Notes: a model not told the origin generated them from the letters alone. A DNA stretch of 64,000 bases from Granulicella sapmiensis (GCA_026225395.1 JAMFSR010000003.1:47071-111070), one strand, 5' to 3'. Positions 1 to 8,997 are shown, counted from the first letter of the stretch. A program made the numbers and translations.

Positions 1-833
1 ACCTCGGTCCACCAGTCGATCGCATGTTCCCCGACCGGATGCCGCAGCAGATGAAACAGCAGCCGCCGCCGGCTTGCAAGCCACACAATGCCGGCCAGCG
101 CCTGGCCTGCAATCAGCAACGCCGGCGCGAATAAGCCATGGTGCATCAGCAGCGCGCCCCACGCCAGCAATCCGCCTGTCATGGACTGCGCCAGCCGCGT
201 CCGCGCCACCCGCGCCACAAACCCGCAACCCTCCAGGAACGAAAAGATCGGATCGATCTGAAACGTAAGGCTCGAAGCCAGCACAACGCAAACCCACGGC
301 AGTCGCCACGCAATCGCCTGATGCACATCCGGGGTTGAAGCAAAGAAGTGCCATCCCACCGGCACCAGGAAGCAAGCCATCAACACCGCCGCCACGGTAT
401 ACCACTTCAGCGCCTTCCTCAGAATCGAAGCCAGCCGCGAGTGCGCCGCCTCCGGCCCCGTGATGCGGTCGTAGGCGTCAATCGTCAGATGTGCCACTTC
501 ATGGGTCGCCAGCTGCAGGATCACCACCGAAAATCCCAGCTCGAACACGATCTGCAGCGCCACCAGCGAACCGAACGTGTAGTAGTACCCCTGCTCCGCA
601 GGCGACAGCTTGCGGGCGATCAACGCCACCGTAATCAGCCCGGAAATACCCGACCATCCCCGCGCCAACACTGTATAAGCAATCGCGCGATCCAATCCGA
701 CAGCATGCGCAATCCGTCCCAGCGGCCCTTTGCGCCATCCGCTCGGTGAGGGAGACGGTGCAGCCTGGGCGTCGCTGCCGTCACCGGGAACGAGAAGAGA
801 GACGGGCGTTTCGGTTTCGGGCAACTTGGACAT
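1..833 (-). CDS. Polysaccharide flippase-like membrane protein, 3' end outside window
   Basis: The minus strand stays open from an ATG at 833 to the window edge, giving about 277 residues of the N-terminal part. After a roughly 40-residue hydrophilic, Pro/Ser-rich leader comes a series of hydrophobic helices. The first helix region (ARGWSGISGLITVALIARKL followed by SPAEQGYY) has the look of Wzx/MATE-type polysaccharide or lipid-linked oligosaccharide flippases, where an L-S-x-x-x-Y-G-x-Y turn follows helix one. It likely sits in the inner membrane and moves a glycan repeat unit. It lies 42 bp downstream of the FkbM methyltransferase on the same strand, which fits an exopolysaccharide cluster continuing to the left. 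The exact subfamily is uncertain because the C-terminal half is missing. Confidence 0.65.
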   Translation of the reverse strand, partial: MSKLPETETPVSLLVPGDGSDAQAAPSPSPSGWRKGPLGRIAHAVGLDRAIAYTVLARGWSGISGLITVALIARKLSPAEQGYYYTFGSLVALQIVFELGFSVVILQLATHEVAHLTIDAYDRITGPEAAHSRLASILRKALKWYTVAAVLMACFLVPVGWHFFASTPDVHQAIAWRLPWVCVVLASSLTFQIDPIFSFLEGCGFVARVARTRLAQSMTGGLLAWGALLMHHGLFAPALLIAGQALAGIVWLASRRRLLFHLLRHPVGEHAIDWWTE

Positions 834-875
834 TCTTTAATCGGGGGTTGGGCGACTCGGCCTGCCCAAAGTTTA

Positions 876-2045
876 TCAGCGCGTGGTAGGCGACAGAGGG
901 CGCGCCCACGTTGCCATCAGCGGCTTCGCTTCGGACGCCGCTTCGTACCCATAGCTTCGGAAAAGCGTTTCGATGTCCGTATGCGTCGACTCTCCATCCG
1001 GCTTCAGGTGGCATGTATCGAGCGCAAAGTTTGTTTTGTTCGCCCGCAAAAGGTCAGCAGACTTCGCAATCACTTCAATCTCGGAGCCTTCAATATCCAC
1101 CTTGCAGAAAGCAGGCACGCACCATCGCTCGAATCTGTCTGTAAGCGTGATGGCGTCGACGGTCACAACATTGCTCGCTGGGGCGCGGTCCAGCACGGAC
1201 ATCAGCATCGATCCCACCGTTCCTTCGGAACTGAACGCCATCTTGCCCGCCGTGCCGGCTACTGCCGCGTTTACCAGTTCGACATTAGTCAGGTTGTAGC
1301 GCGCCATGTTGCGCTTGAGAATCTCGAAATTCACTGGATCGGGCTCAAACGCAATCACCTTGCCCTCCGGTCCAACCATCTGTGCAAAGTGATATGTGGA
1401 GACCCCACAGTGTGCGCCTATCTCAAACACCAGATCGCCGCTCTTAGGCCGGTACCAGCGAAATGACTCTTCCAGTTCGTCCTCTTCTTCCGGAAACGAA
1501 GCCATCTCAAACTGCAATCCCGATCCCCGGTAGGTCTGTAGCTGTCCCGGTTCCGAGTAATCCACCACCTCGATCCCATCCCGCAGCTCCGGCACCAATG
1601 GAGAAAAGAGCCGGTCGAACGTCTCAGCATTGTCCGCCGCATACACAAAATGATCTTTGGCAAGGATCATCGCCTGCTTGCCTTTCAGCAGCCAAACCTT
1701 ACCGTTCCTAGACTCAATCACGACACCCGCGCGCAGGCTCCTCCTGCAGATATTGAAATCCGCCGGAGCCGCGGAAAAATCCACAACGCTCACTCCGTCT
1801 TCCACCCTGGCCGGCAGCGCATAAGCATAGCCATTGAAGTTCCGTGCCACCTCCGGCGCAAAAAAAGCATGCTTCGACGCCAGTACGATAGCCCGGTCGT
1901 CTTTACGCAACTTCAGACCGTTCGTCACGCGTTGCGCCTGCACCCCGAATTTGCGGCATTTTCTTTGAGCCCACAACGCAACCAGCCAACTTCCACCGGC
2001 TGCGGTCAATAGTTTGGTACGTAACTCCTGCTTAGCCAATCTCAT
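876..2045 (-). CDS. FkbM-family SAM-dependent methyltransferase with duplicated N-terminal region
   Basis: 389 residues. The C-terminal half is an FkbM methyltransferase: the SAM-binding motif I reads EIGAHCG (residues 208-214), the acidic motif II FEPDP (233-237), and the family's late motif VDIEGSE (316-322). FkbM enzymes O-methylate sugars or other small substrates. The N-terminal 180 residues are not part of the usual fold: two stretches (about 50-105 and 125-180) resemble each other, each running from an I/V-L-A-x-x-H segment to a GVSVVDF / GIEVVDY strand. This suggests an internal duplication of unknown role. The gene sits between a flippase (same strand) and the divergent acyltransferase trio, so the substrate is probably a surface glycan. 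The start at 2045 has a GGAG very close to the ATG, so a slightly different start is possible. Confidence 0.8.
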   Translation of the reverse strand: MRLAKQELRTKLLTAAGGSWLVALWAQRKCRKFGVQAQRVTNGLKLRKDDRAIVLASKHAFFAPEVARNFNGYAYALPARVEDGVSVVDFSAAPADFNICRRSLRAGVVIESRNGKVWLLKGKQAMILAKDHFVYAADNAETFDRLFSPLVPELRDGIEVVDYSEPGQLQTYRGSGLQFEMASFPEEEDELEESFRWYRPKSGDLVFEIGAHCGVSTYHFAQMVGPEGKVIAFEPDPVNFEILKRNMARYNLTNVELVNAAVAGTAGKMAFSSEGTVGSMLMSVLDRAPASNVVTVDAITLTDRFERWCVPAFCKVDIEGSEIEVIAKSADLLRANKTNFALDTCHLKPDGESTHTDIETLFRSYGYEAASEAKPLMATWARPLSPTTR

Positions 2046-2280
2046 CTCCGTAATCGTGCTTCTTCGCTGAACAAGGAAAGTCTGCCGGGCTGTTTCAGCG
2101 TGAAAGAGTCACACCATGACACCTTCGCCTCACAGGCATATCTCTTCAATTGAAGGCGCTACAAATTCGATCCATACCCGGCCCGAGGGGTTGTGTCGAG
2201 ATAGCCCGCAAACTGCATCTAAAGACACAGTACAATCGACCTGCTTCGCTTACGCCTCCAGGAGTTTCCTGACGACCATA

Positions 2281-3498
2281 ATGAAACGTGCCTGGGCTTC
2301 TATACCGTCTCACGAATCTCCGAATTCCGCTGCCAACCACTCCCGCCATCAGCCAGAACTGGATGGCATCCGCGGCATCGCCATCCTAGCGGTACTACTT
2401 TCGCACACCATCCTCTCCCTTGGGGTGTTTCCCATCAAACATCCCCATACCACGGCAGGCGGCCTCTTGGTCTACGTCCTGGTTCCGGGCTGGGGAGGCG
2501 TCGATCTCTTCTTCGCGCTTTCCGGGTTTCTCATCACTGGAATTCTTCTCCGCGCCCGTACCAAAGCCACGTACTTCCGCTCCTTCTATGCCCGTCGCGT
2601 GCTTCGCATCTTTCCCATCTACTATCTAACCTTGGCCGTCTCACTGCTAGCGGGTATCCTTTGGCCCACATTCGGCGTACATTTGCCGGCCACTAACCTC
2701 GAGCGCATTTCCTTCTTCCTTTATCTCCAGAACTGGCCCATCTTCTGGCAAGGGTGGCTCGGCCTCACTTCCATATGGGGGGGAGTCTTCTGGTCGCTCG
2801 CCGTGGAAGAGCAGTTCTACCTCATCTGGCCCACGCTCGTCCGCTTTTGCACCCTTCGTTTCATGCTCGGCATCTGCATCGTAGGCTTCCTGTTCGGAGC
2901 CCCGCTGCGCTGGTGGCTCATCGAACACCTTACCGGTGCTAGCCTCGGCCTTGTGCAGTTTCCCGTCTCCCGCCTTGACGGCCTTTTCATCGGGGCCGGC
3001 ATCGCGCTTTATCGCGAGATCCGCGGCCGAATCGTCTCCCTCGCGGCAGCCAAAATGGCTTTGACCGCGGGAGCACTCATGATCCTCTACATCGCCGCTC
3101 TTCACCGCGAGGAGCTGTCCACAACAGGCGTTCGCATGGGCACCTTCGGCATCACAGCCTTCGCCCTGTTCGGTGGTGGTCTGATCGCAGCATCGCAACA
3201 TCATCTACCGCGCCTTAGCCGTCTTCTCACGCTCCGCCCGTTGATCTTCGCTGGCAAGTACAGCTACGGCATGTACGTCTACCACCTGTTTGTCTATCTC
3301 GGCTTCCAAACGCTGGCACACCACCTCTGGCCCGCCACCGAAGGAGAAATCTCCTTTATCCCGGCACTCCTCTACACTGCTGCTACCATCGCCGTGAGTG
3401 CTGCCATTGCCATGCTCAGCTTCCACTTCGTCGAGGAGCCCTTCCTTCGTATGAAGCGATTCTTCCCATCGCCTAGCGCCCCCACCACATCTGAATAG
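2281..3498 (+). CDS. Acyltransferase family 3 (OafA/YrhL-like) membrane O-acyltransferase
   Basis: 405 residues from the ATG at 2281. The frame is open back to an ATG at 2116, but the extra 55 residues are Ser/Thr/His-rich and lie before the family's conserved first helix, so I prefer 2281. The hallmark N-terminal motif ELDGIRGIAILAVLLSH (about residues 27-43), with the conserved Arg and His, opens a 10-helix integral membrane protein. Members transfer acetyl or other acyl groups to sugars of surface polysaccharides, O-antigens or peptidoglycan. It starts a plus-strand group with an MBOAT acyltransferase and an SGNH protein, and faces an FkbM methyltransferase and a flippase, which all point to decoration of an exported polysaccharide. 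No strong Shine-Dalgarno precedes 2281, so the start is only moderately certain. Confidence 0.85.
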   Translation: MKRAWASIPSHESPNSAANHSRHQPELDGIRGIAILAVLLSHTILSLGVFPIKHPHTTAGGLLVYVLVPGWGGVDLFFALSGFLITGILLRARTKATYFRSFYARRVLRIFPIYYLTLAVSLLAGILWPTFGVHLPATNLERISFFLYLQNWPIFWQGWLGLTSIWGGVFWSLAVEEQFYLIWPTLVRFCTLRFMLGICIVGFLFGAPLRWWLIEHLTGASLGLVQFPVSRLDGLFIGAGIALYREIRGRIVSLAAAKMALTAGALMILYIAALHREELSTTGVRMGTFGITAFALFGGGLIAASQHHLPRLSRLLTLRPLIFAGKYSYGMYVYHLFVYLGFQTLAHHLWPATEGEISFIPALLYTAATIAVSAAIAMLSFHFVEEPFLRMKRFFPSPSAPTTSE

Positions 3499-3702
3499 CC
3501 CATCCATCACGGCATTTCCGGTACCGTAACGAAGTTGGTTCGCCCGCCAAAATGATTCTGGCCGCATCTCCATTCGCGCTACAGTTTGCTTCACCCAGCC
3601 GCTATCCGCGGCGCGAAAGACTCCCGTTTCCGCTATCTTCCGCGCCTTTGGCACCGTAAGCTGGACTTCACCCCAAACCTTTCGCCAGAGTGTACGACCG
3701 CC

Positions 3703-5142
3703 ATGCTCTTCCCGACCGTCGAATACGCCGTCTTCTTTCTCATTGTGCTCGCGGCCGCCTGGGCGCTCGAATCCCGCCCGCAAGCGCACAAGCTCTTTCT
3801 GCTTGCCGCAAGCTACGTCTTCTACGGCTTCTGGAGCTGGCGCTACGTCCCACTGCTCATCCTCATCTCACTCTTCGCCGGCCTCATCGCACAGTCCATC
3901 CAGCACACCGAAGACCCCACCCGCCGCAAGCAGCTTCTCATCGTCGGCGTAACAGTCTGCCTCGCCGTCCTCATCTACTACAAGTACGCCAGCTTCGTGC
4001 TGCTAACCGCTCTTGGCCTTTGGGGCTACGTCGGCCGCACTCCCGTCTGGAACCTACCCGCCCCGTTCCTCCCGCTCGGCATTTCGTTCTTCGTCTTCCA
4101 CGCCATCTCGCTGATGGGCGACATCTACCGCCGCAAACTCCGCGAACCCCTCTACCTCACCGACGCTCTCCTCTACGTCGCCTTCTTCCCGCAACTCATC
4201 GCCGGCCCCATCCTCCGCGCCTCGCACTTTATCCCGCAGCTCATGAAGCCCCGCTACAAAGCCATCTCCGACGCGCATCATATCCGTGTCAACCGAGCCT
4301 TCCTGCTCATCCTCGCGGGCCTCTTCAAAAAAGTAATCGTATCGAACACCCTCTCAACACGCCTCGTTGAACCCGTCTTCGCCGCTCCAGCCAGCTTCCA
4401 TAGCGGCGACGTCCTGCTCGCCATCTACGGCTACGCTGCCCAGATCTACTGCGACTTCTCCGGCTATACCGACATCGCCATCGGTTGCGCCATGCTTCTC
4501 GGCTACCACTTCCCGCGCAACTTCAACGCTCCTTACACGGCCACTGATCCGCAGGACTTCTGGCAACGCTGGCACATCTCGCTCTCCAGCTGGCTCCGCG
4601 ACTACCTCTACATCCCCCTCGGCGGCTCGAGGTCAGGCGCCGCCCGCACGTACGTAAACCTCATGCTCACCATGCTCCTCGGCGGCCTCTGGCATGGCGC
4701 TTCATGGACGTTCGTCATGTGGGGTGGCTTGCAAGGCCTCTACCTCATCATGCACCGTCTCTGGTCCACAAGCTCCTCGCAACAAATCCAACACCTCCGC
4801 ACCCGCACATGGTGGCCGTGGGTCGCACGAATCCTCATGTTCCACGCCGTCTGCATCGGCTGGGTCTTCTTTCGCTCTCCCACCTTCAACGTCGCCGCAA
4901 CAGTCTTCCATCAACTAGCCACCAGCCGTGGAGCCCTTACCATGGCGACCTGGCCCGTCCTTCTCACGCTGGTCCTCGGCATCTTCGGTCAATACGCCCC
5001 CAGGCTCTGGCGCCGCACAGCAGAGTCCACCATGTCCCGTCTCCCCATCTTCGCCAGCGGCATCACCTTAGCCTTCGTCATCTTCCTCATTGAACTCCTC
5101 GGCCCCACCGGCGTAGCTCCCTTCATCTACTTCCAGTTCTAG
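3703..5142 (+). CDS. MBOAT-family O-acyltransferase (AlgI-like)
   Basis: 479 residues from the ATG at 3703. An upstream in-frame ATG at 3586 would add 39 hydrophilic residues not expected in this family. The start MLFPTVEYAVFF is characteristic of AlgI/DltB-type MBOAT proteins. Conserved parts are visible: an FFPQLIAGPI segment (about 161-170), DFWQRWHISLSSWLRDYLYI (about 285-304) and the catalytic His in GGLWHGASWTFVMWGG (His331). Such proteins carry acyl groups across the inner membrane to extracellular glycans together with a periplasmic AlgJ/AlgX-like SGNH protein. The next gene, overlapping or 5 bp away, is exactly that type of partner, so the two form an acylation pair. Confidence 0.92.
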   Translation: MLFPTVEYAVFFLIVLAAAWALESRPQAHKLFLLAASYVFYGFWSWRYVPLLILISLFAGLIAQSIQHTEDPTRRKQLLIVGVTVCLAVLIYYKYASFVLLTALGLWGYVGRTPVWNLPAPFLPLGISFFVFHAISLMGDIYRRKLREPLYLTDALLYVAFFPQLIAGPILRASHFIPQLMKPRYKAISDAHHIRVNRAFLLILAGLFKKVIVSNTLSTRLVEPVFAAPASFHSGDVLLAIYGYAAQIYCDFSGYTDIAIGCAMLLGYHFPRNFNAPYTATDPQDFWQRWHISLSSWLRDYLYIPLGGSRSGAARTYVNLMLTMLLGGLWHGASWTFVMWGGLQGLYLIMHRLWSTSSSQQIQHLRTRTWWPWVARILMFHAVCIGWVFFRSPTFNVAATVFHQLATSRGALTMATWPVLLTLVLGIFGQYAPRLWRRTAESTMSRLPIFASGITLAFVIFLIELLGPTGVAPFIYFQF

Positions 5143-5147
5143 TGACC

Positions 5148-6290
5148 ATGAAACCTTACCGCCGATTCTCGACGCTACCCCAACTCACACTGAGTCTCGC
5201 CACCTTCGTCGCGCTCATCCTCGTGCTTGAGTCCGGGGGCCTCTACGACTGGGCCCAACGCCTCGATCTCGGTCCCGAGCGAACTATCGCCCTACCCACC
5301 TTCACGCTCCTCCACCGAGCGCTCACACCACTCCGCATTGAAAAGCAACGCACCCACGCCCTCATAGCACTAGCCCGCATCGGCTGGTCCGACGACCCCG
5401 CACTTCTTGCGACCCTCAACCCACCCACACCAATCATTCCAATCACAAAAGCGGGTGCCCCCGATCTCTCGCACTTGGAGATCGAGGTTCCCACAGCGAC
5501 CCCCATTAGCACCAACCCCACACCTCAACCCCCAACCCCCACCACCCCAATCCCCAAACCCCGTCCCATCCCACTCAACCTCACTGAGCCACCCATCTTC
5601 ACCAAACTCCCATCCATCCCCGCGATGGAATCCGGGGAAACCCGCACCATCGCCATGGCCGGCGACTCCATGATGGCCGTCGGTCTCTCCTCGGCCATGA
5701 TGCGCGAAGCCCCGCGCTACCCCGCGCTCACCTTCCTCAGTCTTTTCAAGTCCGGCACCGGCCTCGCCCGCCCGGATGTTTTCAACTGGCAGCTCGAGTA
5801 TCCCGCGATGCTCAAGCAATCCCGCCCCGACTTCATCATCGTCGCCATCGGCGCCAACGACGGCCAGGGCTTCGTCGACAACGGCACCGTCTATCCGTTC
5901 GTCTCGCCCGGCTGGCAACGCATCTACCAGCACCGCGTCGAGGCCTACCTCGACATGCTCCAATCACACGGAGCCACCGTCATCTGGCTCGGCCTTCCCC
6001 CCATGAAAGACGAAACCTTCGACGCCCGCATCGACGCCATCAACCGCATCGACTACGACGTCGTCACCTCCACGCCCCATGCCATCTGGTTCAGCACCGC
6101 CGGCGTCATCGGAGACACCACCGGCCACTTCCGCGACTTCGGCGAAGTCCACGGCCACACCGAAAAGCTCCGCCAATCCGACGGCATCCATCTCTCCGAC
6201 GACGGCGCCGCCCTCATCGTCGCCAAACTCCTCCCCTGGCTCTCCGCTCAATGCGCAACCCAGACGGAAAACCCCTGCGCAGCTCATTGA
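5148..6290 (+). CDS. Membrane-anchored SGNH/GDSL hydrolase-like protein (DUF459/AlgJ-like)
   Basis: 380 residues from ATG 5148. A GTG at 5142, overlapping the MBOAT stop, is an alternative start two codons earlier. One N-terminal membrane helix (about residues 11-28) is followed by a Pro/Thr-rich linker (about 112-150) and an SGNH domain: AGDSM (nucleophile Ser174), GAND (235-238) and DGIH (345-348), the Ser/Asn/Asp-His set. In alginate and similar systems the SGNH partner of an MBOAT protein performs the final acetyl transfer in the periplasm. The direct coupling to the MBOAT gene supports that role here rather than a free esterase. The linker is unusually proline-rich and may act as a wall spacer. 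Confidence 0.85.
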   Translation: MKPYRRFSTLPQLTLSLATFVALILVLESGGLYDWAQRLDLGPERTIALPTFTLLHRALTPLRIEKQRTHALIALARIGWSDDPALLATLNPPTPIIPITKAGAPDLSHLEIEVPTATPISTNPTPQPPTPTTPIPKPRPIPLNLTEPPIFTKLPSIPAMESGETRTIAMAGDSMMAVGLSSAMMREAPRYPALTFLSLFKSGTGLARPDVFNWQLEYPAMLKQSRPDFIIVAIGANDGQGFVDNGTVYPFVSPGWQRIYQHRVEAYLDMLQSHGATVIWLGLPPMKDETFDARIDAINRIDYDVVTSTPHAIWFSTAGVIGDTTGHFRDFGEVHGHTEKLRQSDGIHLSDDGAALIVAKLLPWLSAQCATQTENPCAAH

Positions 6291-6369
6291 GCGCTACGCA
6301 GGGGGAGTGGGTGTTACTTTTCTTTCTGTCTTTGCAGAAGGAATGTGTTTTCCGGACTAGCTCCGGGCG

Positions 6370-6798
6370 TTAGCGGTGGCCGCCGTTGACGTACCCACCG
6401 TGCTGCGCTTCGGTGTGGTAATGCCCACCCGGATCGCTGTAGTGGCTCGCATGGAAGCTCTGGAAGTGGTCCGGATGCTCCTGGTAGGGGCCATGCTGCG
6501 GATAGCCGCCGCGATACCCGTAATGAGGATCATAAGAGCGGTTCACGTGGCCGTAGAAGCCGGGACCACCGTGGTACCAGCGGCCTGCACCGCGAAAATG
6601 CCCACCCTCGAACCACTCCGGTCCATAGTAGCCATACGGTGCGCAGCGATAGGGAGCAAAACCGTAGTACCCATATGGGCAAGCCGGTTCGCCAACGCCA
6701 ATGCCGATCGAAATTTGAGCCTGAGCTGGTTTAGGTGCAGCTGCCGCAAACACAAACATCATGGCTGCCGCGAGAAGGACGTACTTGATACTGCGCAT
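6370..6798 (-). CDS. Exported Tyr/Gly/His-rich protein, paralogue A
   Basis: 142 residues. A clear Sec signal peptide (about 1-28, ending near PAQAQ) is followed by a mature domain with the segment CPYGYYGFAPYRCAPYGYYG, then GPEWFEGGHFRGAGRWYHG, and a His/Gly/Tyr-rich tail. The two cysteines in CPYGYY...RCAP could form a disulfide. The next gene upstream on the same strand is a paralogue with the same order of motifs, so this is a tandem duplication. The family occurs in soil Acidobacteria and Proteobacteria as an uncharacterised secreted protein. I cannot name a function; the high His content could bind metal, but this is speculation. It is translated from its own ATG and lies about 143 bp after the paralogue, with a terminator between them. 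Confidence 0.75.
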   Translation of the reverse strand: MRSIKYVLLAAAMMFVFAAAAPKPAQAQISIGIGVGEPACPYGYYGFAPYRCAPYGYYGPEWFEGGHFRGAGRWYHGGPGFYGHVNRSYDPHYGYRGGYPQHGPYQEHPDHFQSFHASHYSDPGGHYHTEAQHGGYVNGGHR

Positions 6799-6863
6799 GG
6801 GGGAACCTCAGGCTATCTGAGTGCCCACCTCTGCACTAAGTTGCACACGCGGCAGAAATACTC

Positions 6864-6896
6864 AAAGAAAAAGCCCCGCAACTTAGCAAGGGGCTT
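6864..6896 (-). terminator. Rho-independent terminator of the upstream exported-protein gene
   Basis: On the minus strand the arms AAGCCCC (6896-6890) and GGGGCTT (6877-6871) form a 7-bp GC-rich stem with a 12-nt loop, followed by TTTCTTTG. It lies 46 bp after the stop of the gene ending at 6942 and so separates the two paralogues transcriptionally. Confidence 0.75.
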
Positions 6897-6941
6897 CTTC
6901 AGCGCTTCAAATCTTAGCGATGGTGAAACTCGAATATTACT

Positions 6942-7319
6942 CTACCGGTGCGGCTTGTCTGCATGTCCCTGTCCATCGCGACTTTCATTCGCCTGGAACT
7001 TCGCATGCGGGGCCTGCGGCGCGCCATGCTCCGGAGCCGGTCCCTTATACCCGTGCTGCGGATCGAAGTGGTTGTTTACATTGCCGTGGAAGTTCGCCGG
7101 CCCATGGAACCACTTGCCCGCACCAACAAAGTGGCCGCCGGCAAACCACTCCGGCCCATAGTAGCCATCCGGCGCACAGTTATACGGAGCGTAATCGTAG
7201 TAGCCGTAAGGGCAGCTTGGCTCGGGGCCAATCTGAATGGAAATCTGCGCCTGCGCCGCGGGTACAGCGCCTGCAAGGGTCAAAGCGGAAAGAGCAAGAA
7301 TCGTCTTGATACCACGCAT
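6942..7319 (-). CDS. Exported Tyr/Gly/His-rich protein, paralogue B
   Basis: 125 residues with a Sec signal peptide (about 1-24, ending AAQAQ). The mature part starts ISIQIGPEPSCPYGYY and continues with YNCAPDGYYGPEWFAGGHF, matching the neighbouring paralogue position by position over about 75 residues before both tails diverge. A GGAG Shine-Dalgarno sits just before the ATG (GGAGACTTTTC-ATG). Its own terminator follows. Function is unknown. The pair of conserved cysteines and the GPEWF/GGHF motifs define the family in this window. Confidence 0.75.
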   Translation of the reverse strand: MRGIKTILALSALTLAGAVPAAQAQISIQIGPEPSCPYGYYDYAPYNCAPDGYYGPEWFAGGHFVGAGKWFHGPANFHGNVNNHFDPQHGYKGPAPEHGAPQAPHAKFQANESRDGQGHADKPHR

Positions 7320-7520
7320 GAAAAGTCTCCTCTAGAAACAAGAGACGGTCGCCTCGCGACGGAAGTTTGCCGCATGCATGGAAATTTCAAGCTCAATTCA
7401 AAGCGCCAAATTGGTTGCTTCTCTTGCAGCTTTTTGCGCATGATGCAGGCGTGCGATGAGGGTAAAATCCTCCAAACCTCAAGCTCTCAATCCTTATCCC
7501 TCTTCAGAACAAGGGCAACC

Positions 7521-8456
7521 TTACCCGCGCCCACGCCTCGGAGCCCCAAACGACTTCCGCTTCGGCGGCACGGGCTTTTTCAACTGCGCTGCCTCCGGCA
7601 TCGTCTTCTTCCGCTCCACCTTCTTACCTGCGGCAGCACGTCCCAGCGCCTGCACCTCACCCGTCGTCAGCTCACGGAACGCCCCCGGTGGAACATCCAG
7701 CACCAGCGCTCCATACCCAATGCGCCGGATCTTCTCCACATGGTGTCCGATCTCTTCAAACATCTTGCGCAGCTGCCGATTGCGGCCCTCGGTCAGCGTC
7801 ACTTCAAACCACGGATTCTCCCCACGCCGTACCTTCTCCACCTTCGCCGGCTGCGTCAGCACACGGTCCCGACGTCCACTGCGCACTTCATTCAGCCGCC
7901 CACGATCGATCATGATCCCACGCCGCAGTTGATCCACAGCCTCTGCCGTAGGCGCACCCGAAACCTTCACCAGGTACGTCTTCTCAACGCCCGCGGCAGC
8001 CTTCGACAGCTTATTCGCCAGCTCTCCATCATTGGTCATCAACAGCAGACCCTCCGACAGGTAATCCAACCGCCCCACCGGATACAGCCGTGGCATCTTC
8101 GAGTGCTCACCCACCGTCTTCTTCTGCGAATCCTGACCCAGCAACTGCATCACCGTAGGCCGATGCTCCGGGTCATCGGTCGTCGTCACATACCCACGCG
8201 GCTTGTTCACCATAAAGTACCGCTGCAGTTCCGGCCCATGCAGCAGCTTGCCATCGACGCGTATATGGTCCTTGCTCGCATCGGCCCGCGTGCCCAGCTC
8301 GGTAACCACCTTGCCGTTCACAATCACGCGGCCTTCGAGGATGATCGCCTCAGCCGCTCTGCGACTCGCAATCCCGGCCTGAGCCAGAATTTTTTGCAAC
8401 CGGTCGCCGCGGGGCTCGTCGCCGACCGCGGTCTTCTCTATCGGGGTCTTGCTCAT
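7521..8456 (-). CDS. rluB: 23S rRNA pseudouridine synthase of the RsuA/RluB family
   Basis: 311 residues. An S4 RNA-binding domain (about 18-65, RLQKILAQAGIASRRAAEA) precedes the pseudouridine synthase domain with VNKPRGY (83-89) and the catalytic motif GRLDYLSEGLLL (Asp131). The C-terminal 60 residues are Lys/Arg/Pro-rich and disordered, common in the RluB subgroup. The enzyme isomerises a uridine in rRNA; by subgroup RluB targets the 23S position near 2605 in E. coli numbering. It lies downstream of scpB on the same strand, the arrangement seen in many bacteria, here with two small genes between. The exact subgroup (RluB against RluE/F) is an inference from that context and the tail. Confidence 0.88.
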   Translation of the reverse strand: MSKTPIEKTAVGDEPRGDRLQKILAQAGIASRRAAEAIILEGRVIVNGKVVTELGTRADASKDHIRVDGKLLHGPELQRYFMVNKPRGYVTTTDDPEHRPTVMQLLGQDSQKKTVGEHSKMPRLYPVGRLDYLSEGLLLMTNDGELANKLSKAAAGVEKTYLVKVSGAPTAEAVDQLRRGIMIDRGRLNEVRSGRRDRVLTQPAKVEKVRRGENPWFEVTLTEGRNRQLRKMFEEIGHHVEKIRRIGYGALVLDVPPGAFRELTTGEVQALGRAAAGKKVERKKTMPEAAQLKKPVPPKRKSFGAPRRGRG

Positions 8457-8516
8457 GTTATCTATCTTTCTGACTGCGGTACGTGCTCGTCGCGGTCGCT
8501 GCGCTCAAAGTTGGCG

Positions 8517-8969
8517 CTACTTCAGTGTAGCCGCCTTCGCCGCCCGCGCCTTGCCATCGGTATGGATCGTCACCCCATACTCCTCGCTGATACTGGCAAT
8601 CTGCTTCATCTCGCTCGCCGGGGAAAGCCCATTCACTTCCTCAAACCACTGCTCGAACCCCGCCGGCGCATAAATCGTCGCCAGCCTCCCGGCTGTCTTC
8701 CCCGTATTCCGATAGCTATGGGTCGTCCCGCGAGGCGAAAACACCGGCTCATCGATCGGCAGCGGCGTCCACTCGCCATCCTGCTGTAGCTCAAAGTCGC
8801 CTTCGAGCGCCATAAACATCTCGTCCTCAAACTCGTGCGCGTGCGGCGGAAGCCCTCCACCCGGCGGCACGGTCAAAACCACAACCGAAGTCACGCCATG
8901 GCTCATCGCACCATCCACCGTAATTTCCACGGAATTGCCAAACACCTTGAGTGATCGTACCGGGGGCAT
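8517..8969 (-). CDS. Cupin-domain protein
   Basis: 150 residues, one small beta-barrel. The first cupin motif reads PGGGLPPHAHEFEDEMFMALEG (starting near residue 36) with His43, His45 and Glu49; the second motif contributes His84 (GTTHSYRN). These would bind a single metal ion. Small cupins of this type include dioxygenases, isomerases and sensory proteins, and the sequence alone does not choose between them. GAGG lies 5 bp before the ATG. It is placed between scpB and rluB, 29 bp after a small acidic ORF, so it is probably co-transcribed. Confidence 0.8.
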   Translation of the reverse strand: MPPVRSLKVFGNSVEITVDGAMSHGVTSVVVLTVPPGGGLPPHAHEFEDEMFMALEGDFELQQDGEWTPLPIDEPVFSPRGTTHSYRNTGKTAGRLATIYAPAGFEQWFEEVNGLSPASEMKQIASISEEYGVTIHTDGKARAAKAATLK

Positions 8970-8997
8970 CCATTCACCTCACGGGTAAGATGCGCCG

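Noticed and set aside
6948..8789. 613-codon plus-strand ORF spanning two exported-protein genes, rluB and cupin
   Set aside because: It covers four well-supported minus-strand genes and is Arg/Leu/His-rich without any motif.
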